Shown here piece after piece: positions 34,331 through 43,303 of a stretch of 64,000 nt of DNA. The stretch comes from Mycosynbacter sp964593465 (GTDB taxonomy: Bacteria > Patescibacteriota > Saccharimonadia > Saccharimonadales > Saccharimonadaceae): positions 124,001 to 188,000 of the forward strand of contig CAZQJY010000001.1 in NCBI GenBank assembly GCA_964593465.1. Reading direction: 5' to 3'. Below the pieces are notes generated by a model. The model ran no database searches and had not been told where the DNA came from. It saw only the letters and a list, made by a program, of their open reading frames with translations. Made by a program: the position numbers and the translations under genes. The first letter of the stretch is position 1. Each line of letters begins with the position of its first letter.

Positions 34331-35694
34331 AGAACGTAGCTATAATACTGGCGGGTGGGATTGGTGTTCGTATGAAATTAGGTATGCCAAAACAATTCCT
34401 CAAGATAGCAGGAAGGCCGATAATCGAGCATACAGTGAAGACTTTCCAGGAAAACAATGATATAGACGACATAATAATAATGATAACTCCCGGGTATGTA
34501 GATGACATAAAATACATTAAGAAAATGTACCCCAAGGTGTCGCGAATACTTGAAGGAGGTGAGACTAGAAACGACACAACGCAAATCGCTATAAGTAGTA
34601 TTGAGGGTGAGTGTAATGTATTGATACATGATGCGGTACGACCGTTCGTATCTGATGCTATTATCTCCCGGTGTATTAGTAAGCTAGGAACGTACAGTGC
34701 TGTGGACGTTGCTATCCAGTCCTCGGACACTATCATTAAGGTTAACGACGACATTATAGAGGCTATCCCGGATAGAGCCTTTCTTAGGAGGGGTCAGACA
34801 CCTCAGGCCTTTCGTCTGTCAACGATTAAAAAAGCATACGATCGTGCCAGGATGGATGGTGACTTTCATGCGACAGACGACTGTGGTGTAGTGGTTAAGT
34901 ATCTACCGGATGTCCCAGTGGCTGTTGTTAATGGTGACGAGACCAACATGAAAGTAACCAATCCGCTAGATGCATCGGTCGCAGACAAGCTATTCCAAAT
35001 GGGAGCAGCAGAGTTATCGGCATTGACGGATACTGTCCGCAAGAAGCATTTTACAGATAAGGTTGTCGTTGTGTTCGGCGGCGGTTATGGCATAGGCGCA
35101 GAGATAATTCAAATTGCTAAGCAATATGGGGCAAAGCCGTATGGATTCAGTAGAACGACAACTAACACAGACATCTCTAACGTAGAAGATATACGTAAGG
35201 CTCTAGAGTCAGTGTATGAGCAAGAGGGCGTTATTGACTACGTTGTAAACACGGCAGGGGTACTAACAATGAGCGCAATGGATGATCTCGACATAGACTC
35301 TATCGGCTCGTCGATACAAACCAATTATGTAGCACCTGTCATGATCGCCAAGCTATCAAAGCCATATCTCAAGGAGTCATCTGGTCAACTTCTCTTATTT
35401 ACGTCTAGCTCGTATACTAGAGGAAGAGCAAACTACAGTCTGTATTCTTCGAGCAAGGCTGCTATTGTCAACCTAACCCAGGCACTTGCAGAGGAATGGC
35501 ATGATGAGAAGATAAGGATTAACTGTATTAATCCGGAGAGGACAGCGACACCGATGAGGCATAATGCATTCGGTAATGAAGATCCAACTACTCTACTGTC
35601 GGCATCAACAGTGGCCCAGGCTTCCGTTGATGCTCTCTTGAATAAGCATACAGGTCAGATATTTGACGTGAGACGAAGTGGCATGAGTAGCTAG
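34327..35694 (+). CDS. Bifunctional cytidylyltransferase/SDR reductase, CDP-ribitol synthesis (Bcs1-like)
   Basis: A 455-aa two-domain enzyme. Residues about 1-230 are an IspD/TarI-type cytidylyltransferase (IILAGGIGVRMKLGMPKQF, LIHDAVRPFV, RRGQTPQAF, NMKVTNPLD). Residues about 240-455 form a short-chain dehydrogenase (VVVFGGGYGIGAEI, NTAGVL, and YSLYSSSKAA with the Tyr-x3-Lys pair). This order matches Haemophilus Bcs1/Acs1, which reduces ribulose-5-phosphate and makes CDP-ribitol. IspD proper is unlikely because of the fused reductase. AGA/AGG arginine codons are more frequent here than upstream. Confidence 0.85.
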   Translation: MKNVAIILAGGIGVRMKLGMPKQFLKIAGRPIIEHTVKTFQENNDIDDIIIMITPGYVDDIKYIKKMYPKVSRILEGGETRNDTTQIAISSIEGECNVLIHDAVRPFVSDAIISRCISKLGTYSAVDVAIQSSDTIIKVNDDIIEAIPDRAFLRRGQTPQAFRLSTIKKAYDRARMDGDFHATDDCGVVVKYLPDVPVAVVNGDETNMKVTNPLDASVADKLFQMGAAELSALTDTVRKKHFTDKVVVVFGGGYGIGAEIIQIAKQYGAKPYGFSRTTTNTDISNVEDIRKALESVYEQEGVIDYVVNTAGVLTMSAMDDLDIDSIGSSIQTNYVAPVMIAKLSKPYLKESSGQLLLFTSSSYTRGRANYSLYSSSKAAIVNLTQALAEEWHDEKIRINCINPERTATPMRHNAFGNEDPTTLLSASTVAQASVDALLNKHTGQIFDVRRSGMSS

Positions 35695-35704
35695 GGCAAT
35701 GTGA

Positions 35705-37381
35705 ATGAACTATCTCTCGAGTTTATATAAGACCCCGATGCTTAATCTGTCGTGCGGCCTTGCTATAGCATTGTTATTTTTCACTGACAGTATCTTTGTG
35801 CAGGTGGTCGTGTGGCTGGCGTGCTGTTCAATATTATTCGTACGAGTGCTATTGCATAAGGCAAACCCACCTAAGCTTACTAGTCTGATGTCGCCGTACT
35901 TTCTTCTAATGACGGGAGGGGTTATCAATTCAAGTGTAGTTAATAATGTAACCATTGATGATAGCTACTATCTCTTTATGTCTCTATGTGTGGTATTAGT
36001 TGCTATGATTGTATTCTTTGAAGCGGTGTCCTCGAGAGGGCCATTGCGCAACATTGGCTATGTTACTGGTGCCATATACGAAGGAAGAGTGGTACGGTCG
36101 ATAGTGATTCGCACTAGGCTGATTGTCCCAATTCTATACGTATTATCATCTATAGTATATTTTTACATACCTGTGGTGTCGTTACTTCTGGGGATTGTAA
36201 CACTAGGAGTACTTATGGTGTCTACTCTGATGATTGTGCGTATACAGGCACTATCAAAAGCACATGATAAAGATTCACTGAGTAGAATCAAGAACGACGA
36301 TCTTGATTTTGTAGTATTTTTTGCTACAAATAAGCCAACGTACGGCGTCTATATGATGTGGGATAAGTACTTTAAGAGAACTGGCAGAAAGTTTGCGATA
36401 ATAACTCAACAGGAGCAGCACATCGTACCTTTAAGTGGAAAGACTGATACACCGGTTATCTATGCGCGTAGGGCTGAAGATATGCGCTCAATACTAATGT
36501 TGGAGTCTGTCAGGGCTGTATTCTATCCAACAAATAACAACCGGAACATGACAACAACTATTGCACCGGGACCCCTGCATGTGCATATAGGTCACGGAGA
36601 TTCTGATAAAGCGTCTTCTTATCGCTTTACGAATAATATGTATGATAAGATTTTTGTTGCGGGTAGTGCAGCAATAGAAAGATATGCTAAGCATGGCGTG
36701 TATATAGACCTAGAGAAGTTTGTAATTGTCGGTCGCCCGCAAATTGAGGATGTACGAGTAGGAAGTCGCAATAGTATCAAAACAGCACTGTATGCACCTA
36801 CATGGCATGGTGATACGAGTGAAATGAACTATACGTCTTTGTATGAGGGGGTGTGTATCGTAAAAGCACTTCTCGACTCTGGTCTTAGGGTTATATTCCG
36901 GCCTCACCCTCAGTCTAGAAGATCTTCGACACTAAGCAATCATATCGATAATGTAATTGATGTGTTAAAGGATAGTGAGCGTGAAACGGGTATAAAGCAT
37001 ATATATGGTGATAAAGCAGAGGTTGCTATGAGCGTTGTAGACTGTTTCAACGAGTCGGATGCGTTGATAAGCGATGTATCCTCTGTTGTAACGGACTATC
37101 TCTTTTCTGAGAAGCCGATTATACTTATTTCCATGAGAGAAAATGCTATCGAGTTTACCAAGAAGTATCCTATAGCAAAAGCAGCGTATGTTATTGGATC
37201 GGATATGACGGGCCTCGGAGCTACATTAGATATGCTCATTGAGTCGGATGATCCAATGAAAATTAAACGAAGGCGGTTCAAAGAACACTATCTTGGATCC
37301 GTAAAGACAGGCGAGGATTACTCTAGCCTGTTCACTGAAAAGGTGATAGATGTATTAAGTGCGCCAAACTCGAGAAGATAG
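35705..37381 (+). CDS. Membrane-spanning CDP-polyol phosphotransferase-like protein
   Basis: A 558-aa protein with two parts. Residues about 10-185 hold roughly five to six apolar segments, apparently a membrane domain. Residues about 195-555 are a CDP-glycerol/ribitol phosphotransferase fold, with HVHIGHGDSDKAS, VGRPQIEDV, LYAPTWHGDTS, FRPHPQSRR and ALISDVSSVVTDYLF (DVSS for the usual DYSS). Lying directly after the CDP-ribitol synthase, it may be the ribitol-phosphate polymerase, but donor choice is inference. The fused membrane domain is unusual for this family. Confidence 0.78.
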   Translation: MNYLSSLYKTPMLNLSCGLAIALLFFTDSIFVQVVVWLACCSILFVRVLLHKANPPKLTSLMSPYFLLMTGGVINSSVVNNVTIDDSYYLFMSLCVVLVAMIVFFEAVSSRGPLRNIGYVTGAIYEGRVVRSIVIRTRLIVPILYVLSSIVYFYIPVVSLLLGIVTLGVLMVSTLMIVRIQALSKAHDKDSLSRIKNDDLDFVVFFATNKPTYGVYMMWDKYFKRTGRKFAIITQQEQHIVPLSGKTDTPVIYARRAEDMRSILMLESVRAVFYPTNNNRNMTTTIAPGPLHVHIGHGDSDKASSYRFTNNMYDKIFVAGSAAIERYAKHGVYIDLEKFVIVGRPQIEDVRVGSRNSIKTALYAPTWHGDTSEMNYTSLYEGVCIVKALLDSGLRVIFRPHPQSRRSSTLSNHIDNVIDVLKDSERETGIKHIYGDKAEVAMSVVDCFNESDALISDVSSVVTDYLFSEKPIILISMRENAIEFTKKYPIAKAAYVIGSDMTGLGATLDMLIESDDPMKIKRRRFKEHYLGSVKTGEDYSSLFTEKVIDVLSAPNSRR

Positions 37382-37463
37382 CTGGTGTCGGAGCACATTT
37401 ACTTTTGGTGTACATTGGTGTAGAATATCACTTATTGAGATAATCTAAATAACAAAGAGTATA

Positions 37464-40400
37464 GTGAAAAATAACCGCATAAAAGATAAATGGGTTTTTG
37501 GTGTCAGTTCATTTTCCGGTAACCCAAAATGGCTATACCTTTATATAGCAAAGAGACACCCAGAGATAAAGACTTGGTGGTTGGCAGATACCGAAAAGTC
37601 AGCCAAGGCCATGGTTGCGGCGGGACTGTCTAGGTCAAAGATTATTGTTAGAGATACAAAGAGAGCCAATGATATCCTTAGAAAAATCGATGTTTACGTA
37701 GAGGATCAATTTCGAGAGTATTACCCTGACGCTTTGGGGGGCCAGGTAACATATTTGAACCTTTGGCATGGCGTGGGACTTAAGGAGATCGAGCTGAATA
37801 TCCCTTTCAATGGCTCCTTGGCTGGCACTATAATGAAAAAGTATTCAAAGAATGCCCGTAAATACCATGACCAGACTTTGTTTTTAGTAACTAGTGGCAG
37901 CATGGAGGAGCATTTTGCTCGCAGTATTTCTACTCCAAGAAGTCAATTTTTGAGGGGTGGCTACCCAAGGGTTTCGTTACCTAAAAATATCCAACCATTA
38001 AGGACGAATCTACTTTCGGGGAAGTGGTCACATATTGCTATGTATGCACCCACTTTTAGAGATTGGAACTCTAGTAATTACTTGATAGAGCTCATGCCAA
38101 AAATAGACGAGCTCATAGCTGCAGTCGAATCAAGCAATACTCTATTTATTTTGAATTTGCATCCAAAAATGCGCCAAGATAGACAGTACGTTGGTATTTT
38201 AGATAAAATAAAAAACCATCCTAATTTTATATGCGTAGATGAGACTATAGATGTGTACGAGATGATGCAGTCGATTGACTATACTATAGTTGACTACTCG
38301 TCCATTTATTACGACCTAATGGCAGCTGGTGCCGACAAATTTGTGCGATATATTCCTGACTACGAAAAGTATATTCAATATCAAGATGGCGGCATGAAAG
38401 ACTATCGCGAGAAGACATACGGTGAAGTAGTGACAAATTTCGATGAGCTTCTCCAGACCGTCAGGAATCCACGGTATACGAAGATGATTGATCGCAAGAA
38501 GAAAAAGGAGCTGATGGAGTACTTCTTTGGATACGCGGGCAATGCAGAGGATGATACGGAGGCGATCATACGGAGTGTCGAGTTATTTAAACCAAAGCCC
38601 AAAGAAGAGTCGGCACTGACCACACTACGATCATACGATGTTTTTGACACGCTGATAAAAAGGTCTGTAGGTATGCCAGTCGGCGTGTTCTACGCTGTCC
38701 GTGAGAGAATGTACAAAGTCCAACATGAATTTCAATTTCCTACGTATGTCCTGGATAATTATCCAAATGTTCGCAGACAAGCAGAGGCTGACATGCGACA
38801 TCACAAACATCACACACAAATTGAGCGCAAGAGTGACATTCGCGAAGTAACGCTCCAGTCAATCCTAGAGAGAATGTCAGAAATATACGGATTAACTGAC
38901 AAACAAAAACGATACCTAATTGAAACAGAGATATCGGTAGAAATTGAGACTGTACAACCAATTCAGTCGAGAATCGAAACTCTTTTTGGGCAGCAGAAAA
39001 AAGGTGACACAATTATATTGGTAAGCGACATGTATCTGCCGCGTGAAGTAATAAAAAGGATGTTAATCAAGGCAGATCCAAGACTGGCAAAGCTCAAGTT
39101 GTACCTGTCTAGTGAGACTGGATACCAGAAGTCAACAGGGCTTCTATATAAGTATATATTCTCAGATATACATTACATGTTCAAGGAATGGGTACATTAT
39201 GGTGACAACCAACATTCCGATAAAAAAATACCATCACAATTAGGCATCACGACGCAATATCACGAGATGATTCCCTTTAATAAGCACGAAGCCTTTATTG
39301 CAAATACAATGAACTCATCAGACGGCTACAAGATTGCGAATCTGATGAGACTGTATAGGGATACTGAAGAGTATGACAAAAAGAGTGATAGAGAAAAAAG
39401 ACTTGGGTATTATAGCTATGCATTTATAGGAAGCTACCTTGTGCCGTATGTTGACTGGTTATTGCGTGATGCGGTGGCAAAAAAGACCAAAAGACTATAT
39501 TTTATAACACGCGATGGCAACATGCTGATAGAGATTGCGCGGGTATTGCGTGAGGCTCGAGGATATGACATAGAGCTCAGTTTAATATATGGGTCACGAT
39601 CTGTGTTCCGCATACCAAGCTTTATAGACGAGATTGAAGATGAAGCTTTTGCTCCTTTTGGTTTTTTGCAGTCGATTGGGAGCTATAAGAAATTTCTTAA
39701 GGTCGCTCAAGTTACCGACGACCAGTTTGACGAGTTCTTTTCGTCGGCAAGCGATCTAAAATACAAAAATAAGTATACTCAAGATGAAGAAGTAACACTT
39801 CGGAGTGCAGCAAGCAATTCTAAGGAGTTCAGGGAGCATATTCTGAGGATTGCTGCACAAAAACGGCCCGTTATACTCGACTATCTCAGAGAATCAATCA
39901 ATTTTGATGAGAAGTTTGCATTCGCTGAGTTTTGGGGTCGTGGGTATACGCAAGCGAGCTTACAGAAGCTCCTGAGTGAGGCAAGCGGCTCTCCAGTAGT
40001 GCTGGAGATGTACTATGCAAGAAGTATATATGGTAGTGATAATTACAATGTTCGTACACGGTTCACGACAAGCACCAGAGGACTTACGTTTATAGAAACC
40101 CTCTTTAATCAGGCTCCTATGGAGACGGTGCGTCAGTATGCATATGACAACAAGGGTGTTGCGTATCCAGTGGTGCTAGAAAAGGATACACACGAAATGT
40201 TTAGCGCATTTATAGAAGGTGTAACGGTGTTTGCAAAAGCGTATTCTGAGATAGATTTTTATGATTGGCGCCGCAACACAAGGGCTTTGTTTGATGCCGC
40301 AGTGGTCTATTTTCATAATCGATCAAATGACGAACATCTTGTTGATGTGTTTGGGCCGTTGGCTAATAATCTAGAGATAAACGGCAAGCAGGAGGTTTAT

Positions 40401-40643
40401 GCCCCGAGTATCCCTATGAAGCAGGCACTATTTATGAGCACGAAGTATTTAAAACGAAACACAAAAGCTTGGAACTTGTCCGTAGCTAGATCTTCGAGAG
40501 GTGTTCGGATTGTCCTTGCGGGTCGCCGGCAGTACGAACAGCAAAAGCGTAACCTTAAGCAAGTAATGCCGAATCAGTATAAAGCAATTCGCTTTATCAA
40601 AAGGCCGATAGCCCGCAGAATAAAGAATGTAGTTAAGAAGTAG
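37464..40643 (+). CDS. Giant CDP-glycerol-transferase/HAD fusion protein
   Basis: A 1059-aa protein with at least three parts. Residues about 1-375 are a CDP-glycerol glycerophosphotransferase-like domain (LNLWHGVGLKEIE, MYAPTFRDWN, NLHPKMRQD, YTIVDYSSIYYDLM). Residues about 390-610 are a HAD-type domain (SYDVFDTLIKR with the two aspartates, ILVSDMYLPREVI and HYGDNQHSDKKI). Residues about 640-1059 have no recognised function but begin RLYFITRDGNMLIEIARVL, possibly a second HAD-like segment, and end strongly basic. The start is GTG at 37464; no convincing promoter is seen in the 82-nt gap before it. It could both modify and polymerise polyol-phosphate units. Confidence 0.75.
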   Translation: MKNNRIKDKWVFGVSSFSGNPKWLYLYIAKRHPEIKTWWLADTEKSAKAMVAAGLSRSKIIVRDTKRANDILRKIDVYVEDQFREYYPDALGGQVTYLNLWHGVGLKEIELNIPFNGSLAGTIMKKYSKNARKYHDQTLFLVTSGSMEEHFARSISTPRSQFLRGGYPRVSLPKNIQPLRTNLLSGKWSHIAMYAPTFRDWNSSNYLIELMPKIDELIAAVESSNTLFILNLHPKMRQDRQYVGILDKIKNHPNFICVDETIDVYEMMQSIDYTIVDYSSIYYDLMAAGADKFVRYIPDYEKYIQYQDGGMKDYREKTYGEVVTNFDELLQTVRNPRYTKMIDRKKKKELMEYFFGYAGNAEDDTEAIIRSVELFKPKPKEESALTTLRSYDVFDTLIKRSVGMPVGVFYAVRERMYKVQHEFQFPTYVLDNYPNVRRQAEADMRHHKHHTQIERKSDIREVTLQSILERMSEIYGLTDKQKRYLIETEISVEIETVQPIQSRIETLFGQQKKGDTIILVSDMYLPREVIKRMLIKADPRLAKLKLYLSSETGYQKSTGLLYKYIFSDIHYMFKEWVHYGDNQHSDKKIPSQLGITTQYHEMIPFNKHEAFIANTMNSSDGYKIANLMRLYRDTEEYDKKSDREKRLGYYSYAFIGSYLVPYVDWLLRDAVAKKTKRLYFITRDGNMLIEIARVLREARGYDIELSLIYGSRSVFRIPSFIDEIEDEAFAPFGFLQSIGSYKKFLKVAQVTDDQFDEFFSSASDLKYKNKYTQDEEVTLRSAASNSKEFREHILRIAAQKRPVILDYLRESINFDEKFAFAEFWGRGYTQASLQKLLSEASGSPVVLEMYYARSIYGSDNYNVRTRFTTSTRGLTFIETLFNQAPMETVRQYAYDNKGVAYPVVLEKDTHEMFSAFIEGVTVFAKAYSEIDFYDWRRNTRALFDAAVVYFHNRSNDEHLVDVFGPLANNLEINGKQEVYAPSIPMKQALFMSTKYLKRNTKAWNLSVARSSRGVRIVLAGRRQYEQQKRNLKQVMPNQYKAIRFIKRPIARRIKNVVKK

Positions 40644-40666
40644 CAGTTTGCTTCTCGCACGCTCCT

Positions 40667-41824
40667 CTATCTGACGGTAGGCTGGTTTCTCCGCGCAGCT
40701 TCCTGCGCTACAATCCGTCGCAATTTAGATATGAACATACTTTTTTCGAATCGCTTGGCTTTGCGCTGGAGCGTAGCGGGCATGAATTGCATAGACTCTG
40801 CTTTTTGGATGGCGCGGGCGACATCGTCGACTTCTTGGTGGTCAAAGAATACGCCGCTGACTTGTGGCTGTACGATATCCAGCGCGCCACCTTTGCCATA
40901 GGCAATCACGGGTGCGCCAGCAGCAAGCGCCTCTGCTTGCACGATACCAAAGTCTTCTTCGGCAGGGAAGATGAAGCCTTTGGCAGTATTGAGCGCGGCG
41001 GTGACAGCTGTGTCAGATGCATCGCCAAAACGGTCGGTATAGAATTCTACTGTTGGCCCTGCAAGTGTGCGCAGGTGTTCGTGTTCGGCACCATTGCCAT
41101 AGACTTTGAGCGGTATGCCAAGTTTTGTGGCGGCAGCTACTGCTAGGTCTATGCGTTTGTAGGCGACTTGGCGACCCAGGGCAACGTAGTGATTACCACG
41201 AGTGTGCGCAGGTGTGAAGCGCGCGACATCAACGGGCGGGTGAAGTATGATAGACGGCTTATCATAGTATTTTTCGATACGGGATTGCACTGCGCTAGAG
41301 TTGGCGATAAATAAGTCGACATGCTGTGCTGCCTGGTAGTCAGCTTTGCGTTGCGATGGCACAAAGATGGGTATCAGGAGCTTGATAAGCCAGTTGAGCT
41401 TGCCAAATCCTGGGTCTTTTCGATAATCGTCGTAGTGACTCCAATAGTAGCGTATAGGGGTGTGGCAGTAGGAGATGAGTAGCTGGCCGGGGCGGGTTTT
41501 GCGGACTTGCTTTGCCTCGGCGATGGTGCTGGCTAGGATGATATCGTAGTCGGAAAGGTCGAGCGAGCGAAATGCCCATACGCGGATAACGGGAAACCAT
41601 TTATGGAGTCGGCGCAGGCTACGAGGAAACTTTTGGATCCAAGTGGTGCGGATATCTATACCGTCAAACGTGGGCATGGCGCTGGGTTCGTAGACTGATG
41701 TGTAGATAGGTGCATCGGGAAAGGCTTCATGCATGGCGAGCACGACGTTTTCTGCGCCGCCCATATTGGTGAGCCAGTCACATACAATGACGATTTTTTT
41801 CGGTTGAGTTTTTGAACTCGGCAT
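40667..41824 (-). CDS. Glycosyltransferase family 4
   Basis: A 385-aa GT-B glycosyltransferase. The start VIVCDWLTNMGGAENVVLAM has the glycine loop of the acceptor lobe, ISYCHTPIRYYWSHYDDYRK is typical of a GT4 mannosyltransferase-like subgroup, and the donor lobe has VALGRQVAYKRIDLAV and FPAEEDFGIVQAEALAAG (E-x7-E). It follows the phosphoglycosyltransferase gene by 2 nt, so it probably adds the second sugar to the lipid-linked primer. The ATG at 41824 is chosen over an in-frame ATG inside the upstream gene. Confidence 0.92.
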   Translation of the reverse strand: MPSSKTQPKKIVIVCDWLTNMGGAENVVLAMHEAFPDAPIYTSVYEPSAMPTFDGIDIRTTWIQKFPRSLRRLHKWFPVIRVWAFRSLDLSDYDIILASTIAEAKQVRKTRPGQLLISYCHTPIRYYWSHYDDYRKDPGFGKLNWLIKLLIPIFVPSQRKADYQAAQHVDLFIANSSAVQSRIEKYYDKPSIILHPPVDVARFTPAHTRGNHYVALGRQVAYKRIDLAVAAATKLGIPLKVYGNGAEHEHLRTLAGPTVEFYTDRFGDASDTAVTAALNTAKGFIFPAEEDFGIVQAEALAAGAPVIAYGKGGALDIVQPQVSGVFFDHQEVDDVARAIQKAESMQFMPATLQRKAKRFEKSMFISKLRRIVAQEAARRNQPTVR

Positions 41825-41826
41825 GG

Positions 41827-43263
41827 TTATTGTGCACCCTTGCCAAACAGCACAACTCTCACTGTCTTGAGCAGTATTTTGATATCGAGCCAAAACGACC
41901 AATTTTGTGCATAGTACAGTTCGAGCTCGATACGCTCATCGAAATTTAGATTGCTACGACCACTTACTTGCCATAGGCCAGTGACACCGGATTTGACGCT
42001 ATGTAGTAGTGCGGTGCGGCTGCGTGAAAACTTGGCTTCTTGTGGCAAGATAGGGCGCGGCCCCACGAGGCTGAGGTCGCCGCGTAGTACGTTAAAAAGC
42101 TGAGGGAGCTCATCGAGTGATGTTTTGCGTAGGAAATTGCCAAAGCGGGTGATACGTGGATCATCGGTGACTTTTCGGTTTTTCTCATACTCTTTTGCTA
42201 GGTCTTCGCGGCCCATTGCGCGAAATTCTTCGGCGGCATCTTTTTTGCCATACTTACTACTCATACTACGAAATTTTATGAGCCGTACAGGCTTGGAGAA
42301 TTGACTAAGACGTTTGCTAATGTAAAATACGGGACCTGGGTTGAAGATTTTTTGACACACAATGAGTAGTAAGAAAACTGGAGATAGTACAACAATGATG
42401 ACGAATGATGCAATGGTATCAAAGATAAGCTTTGCGACTGCACCCCAGCCAATGAGAGGTGTCTGGCTGACAGAAATCATAGGGTAGCCCAAAAATACAT
42501 CGACAGTATTTTTTCCAGTATAGAACTCTGGCTCGCCGGGTATAAAGTTGTAGCTGATGTGACGGATTTGTGCGGCAGAAAGAATAGCTTGGTTTTTGGA
42601 CTCATCTTCGTACATATCTGTTTGAATGATGGTAGTAATGCGATTGGAGTCGATAAACTTGAGTGCTGATTCCACCTGAGGATAATGCATAACCTGCAGC
42701 TTGTTTGGTACGAGTTTTTTGGGTCCCGATATAGCAACTATCTCATAGCCGCTGTGTTTGGTGTCGGCAAGGCTAAGCGCTAGGTCGGTAAGTGCTGCGC
42801 CAGATCCCACAAGCAATACGCGGCTTGTGCCAATACCATAGCGAAACATGGTAGAGCGTAGCCATCGTAAGAACTCACGACCTAACAAAATTAATACAAA
42901 TGATCCAATGAGCGCATAGAGAGCAACAAGTCGTGCGGGAAAAAGCGATTCGCCCGACGCAAACTCCCAGCCAAGCATGAGCAGTATGCCAACAAATGAC
43001 CCAGCGGCAATCTTACTCCACTCGACAAGACGGCGATTGTAGACCGACGGCGAGTACAATCCGAGTAGCCCAAACGTCGCCAGCCAAAACGGCAACACAA
43101 ATAGTAATCCACTGAAGTATTCTATGGCATATACCTGCGACACAAGCGGGCGGCTGTCGTATTGCACGCGGAAAATATAGGCGAGCCCAAGAGCCAAAAT
43201 AAGCACAAATGTATCTACGAGTAGCAGCAGGATTCGGTAGTACTGTGAGTTTCTTCCTAGCAT
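41827..43263 (-). CDS. Polyprenyl-phosphate glycosyl-1-phosphate transferase (WbaP/WcaJ-like)
   Basis: This membrane enzyme starts glycan synthesis by moving a sugar-1-phosphate to polyprenyl phosphate. The 478-aa protein has four N-terminal membrane spans (about 10-130), a Rossmann-like cytosolic segment (VLLVGSGAALTDLAL) and a C-terminal catalytic region preceded by one membrane segment. The catalytic part shows IKFRSM, SLDELPQLFNVLRGDLSLVG followed by PRP, and GLWQVSGRSN, diagnostic of the family. A TGATACAAT box (-10 at 43277-43272) lies 8 nt before the ATG, back-to-back with the O-antigen-ligase promoter. Confidence 0.94.
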   Translation of the reverse strand: MLGRNSQYYRILLLLVDTFVLILALGLAYIFRVQYDSRPLVSQVYAIEYFSGLLFVLPFWLATFGLLGLYSPSVYNRRLVEWSKIAAGSFVGILLMLGWEFASGESLFPARLVALYALIGSFVLILLGREFLRWLRSTMFRYGIGTSRVLLVGSGAALTDLALSLADTKHSGYEIVAISGPKKLVPNKLQVMHYPQVESALKFIDSNRITTIIQTDMYEDESKNQAILSAAQIRHISYNFIPGEPEFYTGKNTVDVFLGYPMISVSQTPLIGWGAVAKLIFDTIASFVIIVVLSPVFLLLIVCQKIFNPGPVFYISKRLSQFSKPVRLIKFRSMSSKYGKKDAAEEFRAMGREDLAKEYEKNRKVTDDPRITRFGNFLRKTSLDELPQLFNVLRGDLSLVGPRPILPQEAKFSRSRTALLHSVKSGVTGLWQVSGRSNLNFDERIELELYYAQNWSFWLDIKILLKTVRVVLFGKGAQ

Positions 43264-43271
43264 GTGCTAAT

Positions 43272-43296
43272 ATTGTATCATTTTTTGCCGTATACT
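43272..43296. promoter_or_regulatory. Divergent leaderless promoter pair
   Basis: In a 40-nt intergenic space, TACAAT on the minus strand (43277-43272) and TATACT on the plus strand (43291-43296) lie 8 and 7 nt from their start codons. There is no room for ribosome-binding leaders. Confidence 0.7.
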
Positions 43297-43303
43297 AGAG
43301 GAT

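Noticed and set aside
34327..35694. IspD of the MEP isoprenoid pathway
   Set aside because: The fused SDR reductase and the teichoic-acid context fit a CDP-ribitol synthase better.
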